Below, one piece after another: positions 7,673 to 16,418 of a stretch of 53,632 bases of DNA. Position numbers and translations under genes: made by a program. Positions within the stretch are counted from its first letter, which is position 1, and the number at the start of each line of letters is the position of its first letter. Source of the stretch: Bacteroidaceae bacterium (GTDB lineage: Bacteria > Bacteroidota > Bacteroidia > Bacteroidales > Bacteroidaceae); the NCBI GenBank assembly GCA_017557005.1, contig JAFZFZ010000058.1, positions 1 through 53,632 on the forward strand, in the 5' to 3' direction. The notes beneath the pieces are model-generated. The model searched no databases, was not told the origin of the DNA, and saw nothing but the letters and a program-made list of their open reading frames with translations.

Positions 7673-9199
7673 TTTTTCCAACGAAACAGGACCGATGTAA
7701 TGGCCGGTAGTGGTGCCCATGCTGAGACGGAGGGTGTAAAGATCGCCCATAGGATGCCGCCAATGCTTCTTGCCTTTGGGAAGCCAAAGGAAGCAAATGG
7801 TGTATTCTGCATTAGGCGCGAGCTTGCCGGGATTGATGCGCACTCCCTTGTACCATCTATTATAGTCGGGCTCAATCGAATAGGTGTACAAGGTACGTAT
7901 GCTCAGTCGATTTCCTTGTGCGTCATACACGGCCATTCCTAACTGCCCTTCGATAGGCAGGTAGTGGGGGTTCTGCACATAGATGGTAATCCTTGCCGTA
8001 GGAATAGACTTCGTGGTATCTTGCTCCGTTACCTCAATGCGGCCTACTTGTGGCAACATGTTATAGTCCTCAACACGTTCCTCTTCTGTACGCGGACGAA
8101 TACCTACAATGGCGTGCTGCATGTAGTTGAATCCACGGCGGTAATCGGCTACGACCTCCAAATCGAAATATCCATTAAACTCGCCACCCCAGCCCCAATT
8201 GATATGAAGGAGTCCTTGGTCGTCCATACCACTACACACGAAGGCATGCCCAGACGGAGCCCACTGGGGACGAGCACTATAGTAGATAGGACGTCCTTCG
8301 GCCAGTTCGGCAGATATAATCCGATGCCATTCGGCATCGGTGAAATAGTCACGAAAGAGGTGGCGCAATTGGGGGGAATAGTCGAAATGGGTGAGTAGTG
8401 CTTCGATCACATCTACATCTATTGCCGTACCTACGGCTGACGTGTACTTCATATCAATGGCATGTCCCACATCGCGCATCAGGCGGGCTACCCCCTCGGC
8501 AGCAATCTTAGCCTTGAACGATGTGGAGTAGCTATTGCGCATCTTCTCCCAGTCATAAGCCTCGCCCAACCTTATCTCCGAGATGACGGTGTCGGCACTG
8601 ATGACACAGGCACGGCACGCTCCCCTACCTTGCCTCGGCCACGCATGGTGATGCATAATCTGCGCCAATGCGGTGGCAGTACATCCTGTAGGCACCCTCT
8701 TTCCGTTCAGTTCTGGACAGAAGATGTTGTAAGGGCTGTTCTGCGCCCATTGCGTCTGTATCAGCGGCTCCACAGGAGTGGCCTTACGCAGCTCCTTCAC
8801 CTCGGCCCGCCCCACGCGAAGCGAATCTACATAACGTGCGTAAGCCGTTAGATAATCCTTAAAGCTTTGGGGTGGATTGGTCTTGAACTCTGAATCGAGC
8901 GAATAGCCTACAATGGGGCGATGCGTGCGGTCTTCACCAGAAACGATGACAAAACCTTTCTTGTTCTCAGGGGCGAAGACATAGTATTCAGGTGGCGTAA
9001 GGTGTTCGGCATCGGCATACAAGGGAGAATAAATCAAATTGAGTGCTTCGAGCGACTTTACTTTCTTTATCTTGTTACCCAATTTCTTTGCGTAGTAAAA
9101 TCTTGTAGCTAACACACATGCCTCACGTTCATTCAGAGGGCGTGCCGTCACAGTCGCTACCATGACGAACGAAAGTATTATGGATATTACTCTTTTCAT
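7670..9199 (-). CDS. C10 family (SpeB-like) cysteine peptidase
   Basis: A 509-residue secreted papain-fold protease related to streptopain and to the Bacteroides Bfp enzymes. It has a signal peptide (1-19) and an inhibitory prodomain (about 20-145, with PLNEREACVLATRFY and the YYVFAPENKKGFVIVSGED strand). The mature domain has the catalytic Cys in PTGCTATALAQIMHHHAWP (C173) and His in SGHAFVCSG (H318). The INWGWGGEFNGYFD motif (Asn334, Trp335) completes the active site. The C-terminal ~130 residues form a beta-sandwich-like extension. An array of palindromes with 22-bp period lies upstream of the start and could be regulatory. The end may be shortened by a frameshift (see the neighbouring entry). 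Confidence 0.9.
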   Translation of the reverse strand: MKRVISIILSFVMVATVTARPLNEREACVLATRFYYAKKLGNKIKKVKSLEALNLIYSPLYADAEHLTPPEYYVFAPENKKGFVIVSGEDRTHRPIVGYSLDSEFKTNPPQSFKDYLTAYARYVDSLRVGRAEVKELRKATPVEPLIQTQWAQNSPYNIFCPELNGKRVPTGCTATALAQIMHHHAWPRQGRGACRACVISADTVISEIRLGEAYDWEKMRNSYSTSFKAKIAAEGVARLMRDVGHAIDMKYTSAVGTAIDVDVIEALLTHFDYSPQLRHLFRDYFTDAEWHRIISAELAEGRPIYYSARPQWAPSGHAFVCSGMDDQGLLHINWGWGGEFNGYFDLEVVADYRRGFNYMQHAIVGIRPRTEEERVEDYNMLPQVGRIEVTEQDTTKSIPTARITIYVQNPHYLPIEGQLGMAVYDAQGNRLSIRTLYTYSIEPDYNRWYKGVRINPGKLAPNAEYTICFLWLPKGKKHWRHPMGDLYTLRLSMGTTTGHYIGPVSLEK

Positions 9200-9235
9200 A
9201 AATTTGTCAACAGTTTCTACATGGCACTACAAGTT

Positions 9236-9319
9236 TTCTATTCGCGGTCAGAAACGCTTCTATTCGCGAGTGTAATAATTTCCATTCGCAGTCAGAATAT
9301 TCTCTGTTCGCGAATAGAA
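9236..9319. repeat. array of TTCTATTCGCG palindromes with exact 22-bp period
   Basis: Four degenerate copies of the palindrome TTCTATTCGCGAATAGAA. The TTCGC core falls at 9241, 9263, 9285 and 9307, exactly 22 bp apart. The array lies 28 bases after the ABC ATPase stop and within 40-120 bases upstream of the C10 peptidase start, so it may be an operator array or a structural intergenic repeat. The sequence is unrelated to the array at 6469-6578, but the architecture is the same. Confidence 0.85.
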
Positions 9320-9346
9320 TTATTTTTTGCTTTGTAGAATAAACCT

Positions 9347-10090
9347 TTACTGCCCAACCTCTTGTTCTATTATCGTTTCTTCCTCTGCAAAGTTCACATT
9401 AAAGTAGCTCTCCAATTCCTGCTCTGCCGTGTGGGCTGCATTATCAATATCACGAATGATAACACCATTTTCAAGCAAAGCGATGCGGGGACATACGTCG
9501 GTGGTGTGGTTCAAGTTGTGGCTCGACACGAGGATAGTGGCACCCGTCTCCTTATTATACTCAGCCAGCAGGTGCTTGATGACCGACTGCGATGAGGGAT
9601 CGAGGAAGTTGAACGGTTCGTCCAGAATGAGCAGCGAGGGACGATGCAGCATGGCGCCGATGATACCAATCTTCTGTTTGTTTCCACGCGAAAAGTCGCG
9701 GATGAGTTTCTTCTGCTCCAGCACCTCACCGCTCATGAAACGAGCAAAAGGAGCAAGACGCGCATCGACCTCCTCCTTCTTCAGCCCATAGGCACGGCCG
9801 AGGAAGTAGAAGTACTCCTCCGGAGTGAGATAGTCGATGAGAAAGCTATCGTCGATGAAGGCACCTGTAAACTGTTTCCACTCTTCACTCTTGGATACGT
9901 CAATATGATCAATAAGGACGTTACCCTCATCAGCTTGAAGAAGATCGAGGATAAGGCGGAAGAGAGTGGTTTTACCCGCACCGTTGTTGCCTACAAGTCC
10001 CAGCATGGTGCCCTGAGGTATGGTGTAATCGGCTATATTAACGGCCACTTTGGTGCCGAAACGTTTGGTAAGGTTGCTAATGGTGAGCAT
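9347..10090 (-). CDS. ABC transporter ATP-binding protein
   Basis: A 247-residue ATPase of the ABC-2 type exporter class. Walker A is GNNGAGKTT (34-42), the signature region is SRGNKQKIGI, Walker B is LLILDEPFNFLDP and the switch His is in SSHNLNH. The classical LSGGQ is replaced by SRGNKQ, common in ABC-2 exporters that move polysaccharide, lipid or drug substrates. It follows the DUF5687-like membrane gene on the same strand after an AT-rich repeat spacer, and the two probably form one exporter. Substrate unknown. Confidence 0.9.
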   Translation of the reverse strand: MLTISNLTKRFGTKVAVNIADYTIPQGTMLGLVGNNGAGKTTLFRLILDLLQADEGNVLIDHIDVSKSEEWKQFTGAFIDDSFLIDYLTPEEYFYFLGRAYGLKKEEVDARLAPFARFMSGEVLEQKKLIRDFSRGNKQKIGIIGAMLHRPSLLILDEPFNFLDPSSQSVIKHLLAEYNKETGATILVSSHNLNHTTDVCPRIALLENGVIIRDIDNAAHTAEQELESYFNVNFAEEETIIEQEVGQ

Positions 10091-10111
10091 ATTTCTAAAA
10101 TTGAAAATCCT

Positions 10112-10225
10112 ATTTTATTTACAATTTGACAATTTACAATTTACTATTGATTTACAATTTGATTATTTGACAATTTGGGCTCCGCGATATAAGCAATAAA
10201 TCATAAATCACAAATCATAAATCTA
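10112..10225. repeat. AT-rich oligomer repeats between exporter genes
   Basis: Repeated ACAATTTGA/ACAATTTAC units, then ATAAATCATAAATCACAAATCATAAATC. No gene is seen. It is the same type of intergenic repeat as at 21.83, 28.35, 36.16 and 51.87 kb. Confidence 0.65.
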
Positions 10226-11740
10226 TTAATTATTCACTACCGAAGCACGGAAGCCTTCCATATTTTCATAGCGGCGACGCATGAATCGCTTATAGATATT
10301 GCGCAACCACAAAGGATGAGTCAGTGTAAATCCGAGACCAATAACAAGGATGACAAGCATGGCTGTGGTCTCACTGAAGAGTGCAATGAGCGGACGGATT
10401 ACGATGACGGGACCAAAGAATCCGGCCATGATAATCATCGACTGAAAGAAGGTGCCACCGCTGTTATTGCCCGTCACCTTAGTGTTGAGGTTTATGGTGA
10501 GCTTGTTGTATACGGCCAGCTGCATCAGTATCCAGAATGTAAAACCACTAGCAAGAAAGAAACAGGCCAGAGCGCTCAATAGAGCCAATTTGCCTTTGAC
10601 TATGGGAATGATCATAATAACAAGGGGTAATAGCAGCAGTGTGCACTGCACATAGTATTTGGCACGCAAGAGATTGAGGATAGACTCCTTACGACTCATG
10701 AGCCCATCAAGATAGTTGCCCTCGAAACTCATCGTCTGGCTCAGCACCATCACGCCCAGCACGGCAAAGTTGTATACAGTAATGAAGTAGCGCATAAAGT
10801 CTCCGTCATAGATATCGGTAAAAGCAAGCACCACGCTGAATATGAGCATAATAGAGAGACCCATGAAGAACTGCGTGCGGGGCACCTTATTGCGTGTGAG
10901 CAATTTGATCTCGAGGCGCATATATTCACCCACTTCACCAAAGCGGTCAAGGAATTTATATTCGGTCACCTTCTTCAGCTTCTTCACTACCTCGGTCTTC
11001 GCCAACTCCTTGTATACAACGCGCTTCTGCACTGCATGACATAGTTCAAACATGCCCCAAATGGCAACTATGACACCCAAGAACGCGGGCCACTCCCACT
11101 GGAAGAAACCCTCACCGAGCTCCATACAGAAGTTGCCGATATAATTTGTTTCAGGCACCAATAAGCCTACCAGCAATAAAGCATACACGGCAATGGGCAA
11201 GAAGACATAGAATATACTCTGGTTCATCAGCGTACGGCACATCACATACCAGTAGTTATTGAGCAGCATCAGCAGCCAATAGCCCACAAGAAAGCCCAGT
11301 ACACCCATCAACCCGAAGTAGCGAAACAGAGTACCAAAGCCAAAGGGGACAAGCATAAACATCCACACCAAGTTGTATCCATTCATACCCGTGAGCACGA
11401 GGTAGCTACGTAGCACACGGTCTCTACCCACAGGTAGCAACACAAGGGGTTTGATTTCCTGTACGGGCAACTTAGTCAAGGATAGGCGCATTAGGAAGTC
11501 GGCCATCAGCAGATAAACCATCCCCTTATTAAATATATGGTAGGGCTCCATACTGGGAAATATCTCCCGAAACAGACCTATAAACAACACGCCAAACACT
11601 ATGAGATACACTGCACCCAATGCAAGGCTGAAGCCAATAAGATACTTGGCGAATTTATTTTGCTCATACATCGGATGGCGCTTTCCTGCAAGTTTACGTA
11701 GGCGGCGCAATTCGCTGATAAGATGAAAAGTTGATGTCAT
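10226..11740 (-). CDS. DUF5687-like ABC exporter membrane protein
   Basis: A 504-residue integral membrane protein with roughly twelve hydrophobic segments and a long cytoplasmic loop in the middle (HAVQKRVVYKELAKTEVVKK). The layout and the FEGNYLDGLMSRKESILNLLRAKYY segment resemble DUF5687 proteins of Bacteroidetes, thought to be permease partners of ABC-2 type ATPases; this assignment is from memory. The ATPase gene follows on the same strand, supporting a two-component exporter. The basic N-terminus (SELRRLRKLAGKRHP) likely faces the cytoplasm. Substrate unknown. Confidence 0.75.
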   Translation of the reverse strand: MTSTFHLISELRRLRKLAGKRHPMYEQNKFAKYLIGFSLALGAVYLIVFGVLFIGLFREIFPSMEPYHIFNKGMVYLLMADFLMRLSLTKLPVQEIKPLVLLPVGRDRVLRSYLVLTGMNGYNLVWMFMLVPFGFGTLFRYFGLMGVLGFLVGYWLLMLLNNYWYVMCRTLMNQSIFYVFLPIAVYALLLVGLLVPETNYIGNFCMELGEGFFQWEWPAFLGVIVAIWGMFELCHAVQKRVVYKELAKTEVVKKLKKVTEYKFLDRFGEVGEYMRLEIKLLTRNKVPRTQFFMGLSIMLIFSVVLAFTDIYDGDFMRYFITVYNFAVLGVMVLSQTMSFEGNYLDGLMSRKESILNLLRAKYYVQCTLLLLPLVIMIIPIVKGKLALLSALACFFLASGFTFWILMQLAVYNKLTINLNTKVTGNNSGGTFFQSMIIMAGFFGPVIVIRPLIALFSETTAMLVILVIGLGFTLTHPLWLRNIYKRFMRRRYENMEGFRASVVNN

Positions 11741-11774
11741 CGTCTAAAACACGCTTTTAGTTTCTTTGATGTGA

Positions 11775-11782
11775 CAAAGATA
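11775..11782 (-). promoter_or_regulatory. -7 element of the exporter operon
   Basis: TATCTTTG on the minus strand, 35 bases upstream of the permease ATG, matches TAnnTTTG. No clear -33 TTTG is seen at the right spacing. Confidence 0.4.
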
Positions 11783-11829
11783 GCACAATTTATCAAACCA
11801 CATAACAATTACGCAACGAAACATCCTAA

Positions 11830-11865
11830 AAAACAAAGCAGCCGCATCAACCGATGCGACTGCTT
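11830..11865 (-). terminator. intrinsic terminator of the Spy-like gene
   Basis: On the minus strand AAGCAGTCGCATC pairs with GATGCGGCTGCTT (11836-11865, one G-U pair, 4-base loop), followed by TTGTTTTTT. It lies ~150 bases after the stop of the Spy-like gene; the stretch between holds nothing I recognise. Confidence 0.75.
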
Positions 11866-12014
11866 GTAAAAGTGCCCCTCCCCGAGGACGGCCAACCTCA
11901 TATTCACACACAAGGCGAGCCTACGATTATCATGAAACGGGGAATTCACACTGAGGTTTAGGGAAGGACACAAGTCTTACAACCTGATTACCTTAAAGTT
12001 TTCATCACTGATGA

Positions 12015-12458
12015 TCAAAACTGACGAGGAGGCATGCCCTGTCCACCTTGAGGACCACGGGGACCACCCTGCGGGCCGCCTTGTCTGCGGCGTTCAGCCT
12101 CCTTCTTCTGCATCTCTTCGTACTTTGCATACTGCTCGGGAGTGAGAATCTTCTTCAACTCAGCCTGCATAGCCTCTTGCTTCTTCTGCATCTCGGCACG
12201 ACGAGCCTCACGATCTACCTGCTGGCCCTCCTGAGGTCTTGCGAACTGAGCTTTCATCTCCTCACCGCGCTTAAGGAAGAGATTGTACACTGATTGGTAT
12301 TGTTTATCATCAAGGTTAAGGTCTTTTTTCATACGATCAGCCTGCATAGTAGCCATCTCTTCAGGCTTGAACTCACGACGTTCGCCACGCTGCGGTTGCT
12401 GAGCAAAAATACTTACAGATAATACCAAAGCGAAAGCTGCTAAAATCATTCTCTTCAT
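12015..12458 (-). CDS. Spy/CpxP-like periplasmic protein (DUF4890-type)
   Basis: A 147-residue exported protein. It has a signal peptide (MKRMILAAFALVLSVSIFAQ) and then a highly charged helical region with two LTxxQ-like repeats, LNLDDKQYQSVYNLF and ILTPEQYAKYEEMQ. These are the hallmark of the Spy/CpxP/LTXXQ stress-chaperone fold. The tail is a low-complexity Gly/Gln/Pro/Arg run (about 122-147). It resembles DUF4890 proteins of Bacteroides. It is likely periplasmic and perhaps binds unfolded proteins or metals; no direct evidence exists for either. Single-gene unit. Confidence 0.75.
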   Translation of the reverse strand: MKRMILAAFALVLSVSIFAQQPQRGERREFKPEEMATMQADRMKKDLNLDDKQYQSVYNLFLKRGEEMKAQFARPQEGQQVDREARRAEMQKKQEAMQAELKKILTPEQYAKYEEMQKKEAERRRQGGPQGGPRGPQGGQGMPPRQF

Positions 12459-12564
12459 AATCTTTCTTTTTTAATGGTTAACACTATATACATGTACGTT
12501 TTTGCACGCACAATAATGTGACACCATACAGAAAGAAAGGTTTAAAAAAGAAACGATGTTTTTT

Positions 12565-13059
12565 TTATTTTTCAGCCAATTCGATAACCTCAAGATTCCC
12601 AAAGACTCCTTTATCGATGGTAAAGCGCACAAGAGTACGCACTTTATGAAACCCATGTACACCCGCTGCACCCGGATTGATATGCAAGGTATTGATAGCA
12701 GGGTCGTGCATCACTTTTAGGATATGTGAATGCCCACTGATAAAGAGAGTTGGCGGCTGAGTCATAAGTGTACCACGCACAGACGCATCATAATGTCCCG
12801 GATAACCTCCAATATGCTTGATCAATACATCGGCACCTTCAATGGTAAAGCGATTTACTTCCGGATAACGCAGACGAATCTCGCCTCCGTCAATATTGCC
12901 ACGCACAGCACGAAAGGGTCGGAAAGCCTCGAACCTATCGGCTACCTCGAGCGAACCTATATCACCGGCATGCCACACCTCGTCACACTCAGCAAAATGC
13001 CGAGCATAGCGTTCATCCCAATAGCCATGGGTGTCAGAGAGAAGGCCGATGCGTTTCAT
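12565..13059 (-). CDS. YfcE/MJ0936-type metallophosphoesterase
   Basis: A 164-residue calcineurin-like phosphodiesterase with the complete metal-site motif series: SDTHG (8-12), HAGDIG, RGNID, GHSH and NPGA. Proteins of this size hydrolyse phosphodiesters such as bis-pNPP in vitro; the natural substrate is usually unknown. It is cytoplasmic, with no signal peptide. It is flanked by short spacers on the minus strand and shows no obvious functional link to its neighbours. Confidence 0.9.
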   Translation of the reverse strand: MKRIGLLSDTHGYWDERYARHFAECDEVWHAGDIGSLEVADRFEAFRPFRAVRGNIDGGEIRLRYPEVNRFTIEGADVLIKHIGGYPGHYDASVRGTLMTQPPTLFISGHSHILKVMHDPAINTLHINPGAAGVHGFHKVRTLVRFTIDKGVFGNLEVIELAEK

Positions 13060-13142
13060 AAGAATGATAAATTAAAATTCAAATATGGGCGCTGATGAAT
13101 CCTATATATACTAGCGGACTCTATATTCGCATATTTCAAATT

Positions 13143-13766
13143 TTAACTTTTAATTCTTGACTCTATATAGTTCTTCAGCATCTCTGCGGTGCCCTCTATT
13201 CCCAAATGCGAAGTGTTGATGCATAGGTCATAGCTTTCGGCTGCGCCCCAGGTCTTACCGCTATAATAGTTGTAATAGTCGGCACGACTATGGTCGGTCT
13301 TCTCTATCAGTTCGAGCGCCTTTGCCTCTGTAATGCCCTTCTCTTGAGCAACACGACGCACACGGTCGGCAAGGTCGGCCGTAAAGAAGATGTTGATGTG
13401 GCGAGGGTGTTCGCGCAAGATATAGTCGGCACAGCGACCTACAAAGATGCACGATTCACGTTCGGCCAAGTCGCGTATGGTATCGCTCTGCATCTTAAAC
13501 AGAGCATCGTTGCTCAGATAGTTCTCATTACTTCCAAGCGCATTGGCAGCCGCACGATTCGAGAAGATAGCATGAAAGAATCCGTGCCACTTCTTCTCAT
13601 CGGCATTCTCAAAAAACTCGGTACTGAGTCCGCTCTCCTGAGCAGCCATCTCTATGACCTTACGGTCGTATGCTGTGATGCTATAATGTTCAGCCAAAAG
13701 GTTAGCGATACTGCGTCCGCCACTACCCAGCTGGCGACCAATGGTAATGATAAAATTCTTATTCAT
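13143..13766 (-). CDS. cytidylate kinase-like family protein
   Basis: A 207-residue P-loop protein beginning MNKNFIITIGRQLGSGGRSI, the modified Walker A (GRQLGSGG) of the cytidylate-kinase-like family common in gut anaerobes. I use the ATG at 13766 and not a GTG three codons upstream. Further pieces are AYDRKVIEMAAQESGLS, IFVGRCADYILRE and KTWGAAESYDLCINTSHLG. It is distinct from the true Cmk; the substrate is unknown. It starts five bases after the MATE gene stop, so the two are co-transcribed. Function beyond nucleotide or metabolite kinase is not inferable. Confidence 0.85.
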   Translation of the reverse strand: MNKNFIITIGRQLGSGGRSIANLLAEHYSITAYDRKVIEMAAQESGLSTEFFENADEKKWHGFFHAIFSNRAAANALGSNENYLSNDALFKMQSDTIRDLAERESCIFVGRCADYILREHPRHINIFFTADLADRVRRVAQEKGITEAKALELIEKTDHSRADYYNYYSGKTWGAAESYDLCINTSHLGIEGTAEMLKNYIESRIKS

Positions 13767-13771
13767 AACAC

Positions 13772-15148
13772 TCACACCTTATGTTTTCTAAAATAATTAA
13801 CCAAGAGTGTCGCCGTAATGATTGCCGACACAAAATCTGAAGCAGGCAGACTAATCCACACACCATTGATACCCCAGAAGCGAGGGAAGATAATGATGAA
13901 TGGAACGAGGAACAGCAGCTGACGGGTCAGCGATAGGAATATTGACTTACCCGGCTGAGCAATACTCTGGAAGAAGCTTCCCGTAATCATCTGGAAACCC
14001 ACGATGGGGAACAACAAACAGTTGTAGCGCATACCTACCATGGCCATTTCTATCATCTGCTCATCAGAGGTAAAGACGCGTGCTACATATTCGGGGAAGA
14101 ACTCGCCTATCACAAAAGCCAACGTGGTAACGCCCGTAGCCAAGGCAATGGTAATCTTCAGCACCTGTGTCACACGATGGTAAGCCTTAGCTCCATAGTT
14201 GTAACCAGCAATAGGCTGCATCGCCTGTTGGAATCCCATCACAATCATCACAAAGATGAAGGTCATCTTATGCACGATACCGTAAGCACCTACCGCATAG
14301 TCACCTCCATAGCTGGTGAGACCACGGTTGATAAAGATCACCACGAAGCACGAAGCGAGATTCATCAAGCAGGGAGGTAGGCCAATGGTGAGCACCTCCT
14401 TGACAATGTAGCTCTTGACCTTATAGATGCCGCGTTTGAAATGGATAAACTCACGTTTATCGCTCATCACACGCACCTGCCACATGAGCGAGATACACTG
14501 CGCAGCTACTGTAGCGATAGCAGCACCCCGTATACCCCATCCGGCTCCACTAAACTGGATAAAGCCCAAGTCGATCGTTTTGAAAATAAGCAACGGGTCG
14601 AGTACCGTATTGATAAGCACCGTAGCTATCGTAGCCTTCATCGCCATCTTTGGGTGGCCCATAGCGCGCAACAAGGCGTTGAAACCGAAATACATATGCG
14701 TAATCACATTGCCCAACAAGATGATCACCATATAGTCGTGCGCATAGCCTATCGTCGTCTCGCTCGCCCCGAAGAAGTACAGAATGGGATCAAGAAATAT
14801 CAAAGAGATAAGGGCAAAGACAACACCCATGGCAATGTTCATCACCACCGCATTACCCAATATGCTTTGCGCCGTACCATAGTCCTTTTGTCCCAGTTTT
14901 ACCGAAATCAGAGTCGCCGAACCCATACCCACCATAGCACCGAATGCAGTGGAAATATTCATTAGCGGGAAGGTCACTGCCAGTCCCGACAGCGCCAACG
15001 CATCCACTCCATGTCCTATGAAGATACTATCTACGATGTTATACAGCGACGAGGCTAGCATCGCTATAATCGAGGGCAGAGCATACTGTCTAAGTAGCTT
15101 ACCCACAGGCTGCGTCCCCAACTCACTGGGAATTTTATTTTCGCTCAT
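13772..15148 (-). CDS. MATE family efflux transporter
   Basis: A 458-residue polytopic membrane protein with about twelve transmembrane segments in two homologous halves. It starts SELGTQPVGKLLRQYALPSIIAMLASSLYNIVDSIFIG, the typical MATE N-terminus. The second half carries AGYNYGAKAYHRV and SFFQSIAQPGKS. Such transporters export cationic drugs or metabolites with Na+ or H+ antiport. It is translationally close to the cytidylate-kinase-like gene downstream. Subfamily (NorM or DinF-like) was not resolved. Confidence 0.93.
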   Translation of the reverse strand: MSENKIPSELGTQPVGKLLRQYALPSIIAMLASSLYNIVDSIFIGHGVDALALSGLAVTFPLMNISTAFGAMVGMGSATLISVKLGQKDYGTAQSILGNAVVMNIAMGVVFALISLIFLDPILYFFGASETTIGYAHDYMVIILLGNVITHMYFGFNALLRAMGHPKMAMKATIATVLINTVLDPLLIFKTIDLGFIQFSGAGWGIRGAAIATVAAQCISLMWQVRVMSDKREFIHFKRGIYKVKSYIVKEVLTIGLPPCLMNLASCFVVIFINRGLTSYGGDYAVGAYGIVHKMTFIFVMIVMGFQQAMQPIAGYNYGAKAYHRVTQVLKITIALATGVTTLAFVIGEFFPEYVARVFTSDEQMIEMAMVGMRYNCLLFPIVGFQMITGSFFQSIAQPGKSIFLSLTRQLLFLVPFIIIFPRFWGINGVWISLPASDFVSAIITATLLVNYFRKHKV

Positions 15149-15228
15149 TCTATAATTGTCTAATTATAATCGGTACAAAATTAGTGCAAGGCACGCGAAA
15201 AAGCAAGTATACCTACAGTTTTCCGTTC

Positions 15229-16350
15229 CTACAATACTCCCTTACTGCTGGGCAAATCATAATTGAAGGGTTGGCGATGCATGGCAGCACGAAGACTACG
15301 CGCAAAGGCCTTGAACACACCCTCGATGAGATGATGGTTATTATCTCCACGAGCACTTATATGCAGGTTGCAACGCAGCGCAGCGCACAATGAGTAGAAG
15401 AAATGGCGAAACATCTCTGTGGGCGTATCACCCACATACTCACGGGTAAAATTCACATCCCAATCAAAATCAATGCGTCCGCCCAAATCAAGCAGTACCA
15501 ACGCCTTACACTCATCCATAGGCAATGCAAATCCATAGCGTTCAATACCCCGTTTGTCGCCCAATGCCTCGCGCAACGTATCACCAAGGGCTATAGCCAC
15601 ATCCTCTATCGTATGGTGTTCATCAACGTCAAGATCGCCATTGCACTGCACCTGCAACGACAAACCTCCATGATGAGCTATCTGATCGAGCATATGATCA
15701 AAGAATCTCAGTCCCGTACTGATTGATGAAGGCATTCGTCCATCGAGGTCCACTGTCACTCGAATCTGCGTTTCACGCGTATTACGTTCGGTAGTGGCCA
15801 CTCGAGTCGTACGACGCAAGTACTCAGCAATCTCGCTCCACGAAGTCGTACACAGAGCACACACATCGGTAAGAGCTTTTTCTGCAAGTGGCTCTGCCGC
15901 CTTTTCGGGTGCTTGCAACAGGATTGCCCTTGCACCCAAATTCTTGGCCAACATCACATCCGTAAGACGGTCACCGATAACAAAGCTGCCCGCCAAATCA
16001 TACGCTCCATCCATATACTTGCCAAACATCCCTGTCCCAGGCTTACGCGTGGGAGCATTCTCCTCGGGCATAGTCGGATCAATGAGAATATCATCGAAGT
16101 GTACACCTTCTGATGCGAGCACCTTAAGCATCATCTCTTGCGGGGGCAAGAAGTCCTCCATCGGGAAACTTGATGCACCAAGTCCATCCTGGTTACTTGC
16201 CATCACGAGCTGGTATCCAAGCGTACTGAGCGCCTTCATACCACTGATTGCGCCAGGCACAAAGTCTGTCTTTGCAATACTATCTATCTGATAATCTACG
16301 GGAGGTTCCACCAAGATGGTTCCGTCACGATCTACAATGAGTAGTTTCAT
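15229..16350 (-). CDS. hisB: bifunctional histidinol-phosphatase / imidazoleglycerol-phosphate dehydratase
   Basis: A 373-residue fusion catalysing two steps of histidine synthesis. The N-terminal HAD phosphatase (about 1-165) has the DRDGT motif (7-11) and VMASNQDGLG, plus KPGTGMF and GDRLTD. The C-terminal dehydratase (about 175-373) has TGLRFFDHML, DEHHTIEDVAIALG and DNNHHLIEGVFKA, the Mn-binding His clusters. It is full length for the fused enterobacterial/Bacteroidetes form. The remaining his genes are not adjacent: it lies between a MATE gene and arabinan glycosidases, so no his operon is visible here. Confidence 0.96.
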   Translation of the reverse strand: MKLLIVDRDGTILVEPPVDYQIDSIAKTDFVPGAISGMKALSTLGYQLVMASNQDGLGASSFPMEDFLPPQEMMLKVLASEGVHFDDILIDPTMPEENAPTRKPGTGMFGKYMDGAYDLAGSFVIGDRLTDVMLAKNLGARAILLQAPEKAAEPLAEKALTDVCALCTTSWSEIAEYLRRTTRVATTERNTRETQIRVTVDLDGRMPSSISTGLRFFDHMLDQIAHHGGLSLQVQCNGDLDVDEHHTIEDVAIALGDTLREALGDKRGIERYGFALPMDECKALVLLDLGGRIDFDWDVNFTREYVGDTPTEMFRHFFYSLCAALRCNLHISARGDNNHHLIEGVFKAFARSLRAAMHRQPFNYDLPSSKGVL

Positions 16351-16418
16351 TCCAATTCAAATTTCAACACGTTACTATGACAAGTTTATGACATAGATGT
16401 TCACATACTTGCCGACAC

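Noticed and set aside
6469..9319. CRISPR arrays at 6469-6578 or 9236-9319
   Set aside because: Units are contiguous 22-bp imperfect palindromes without unique spacers, and no cas gene is present.
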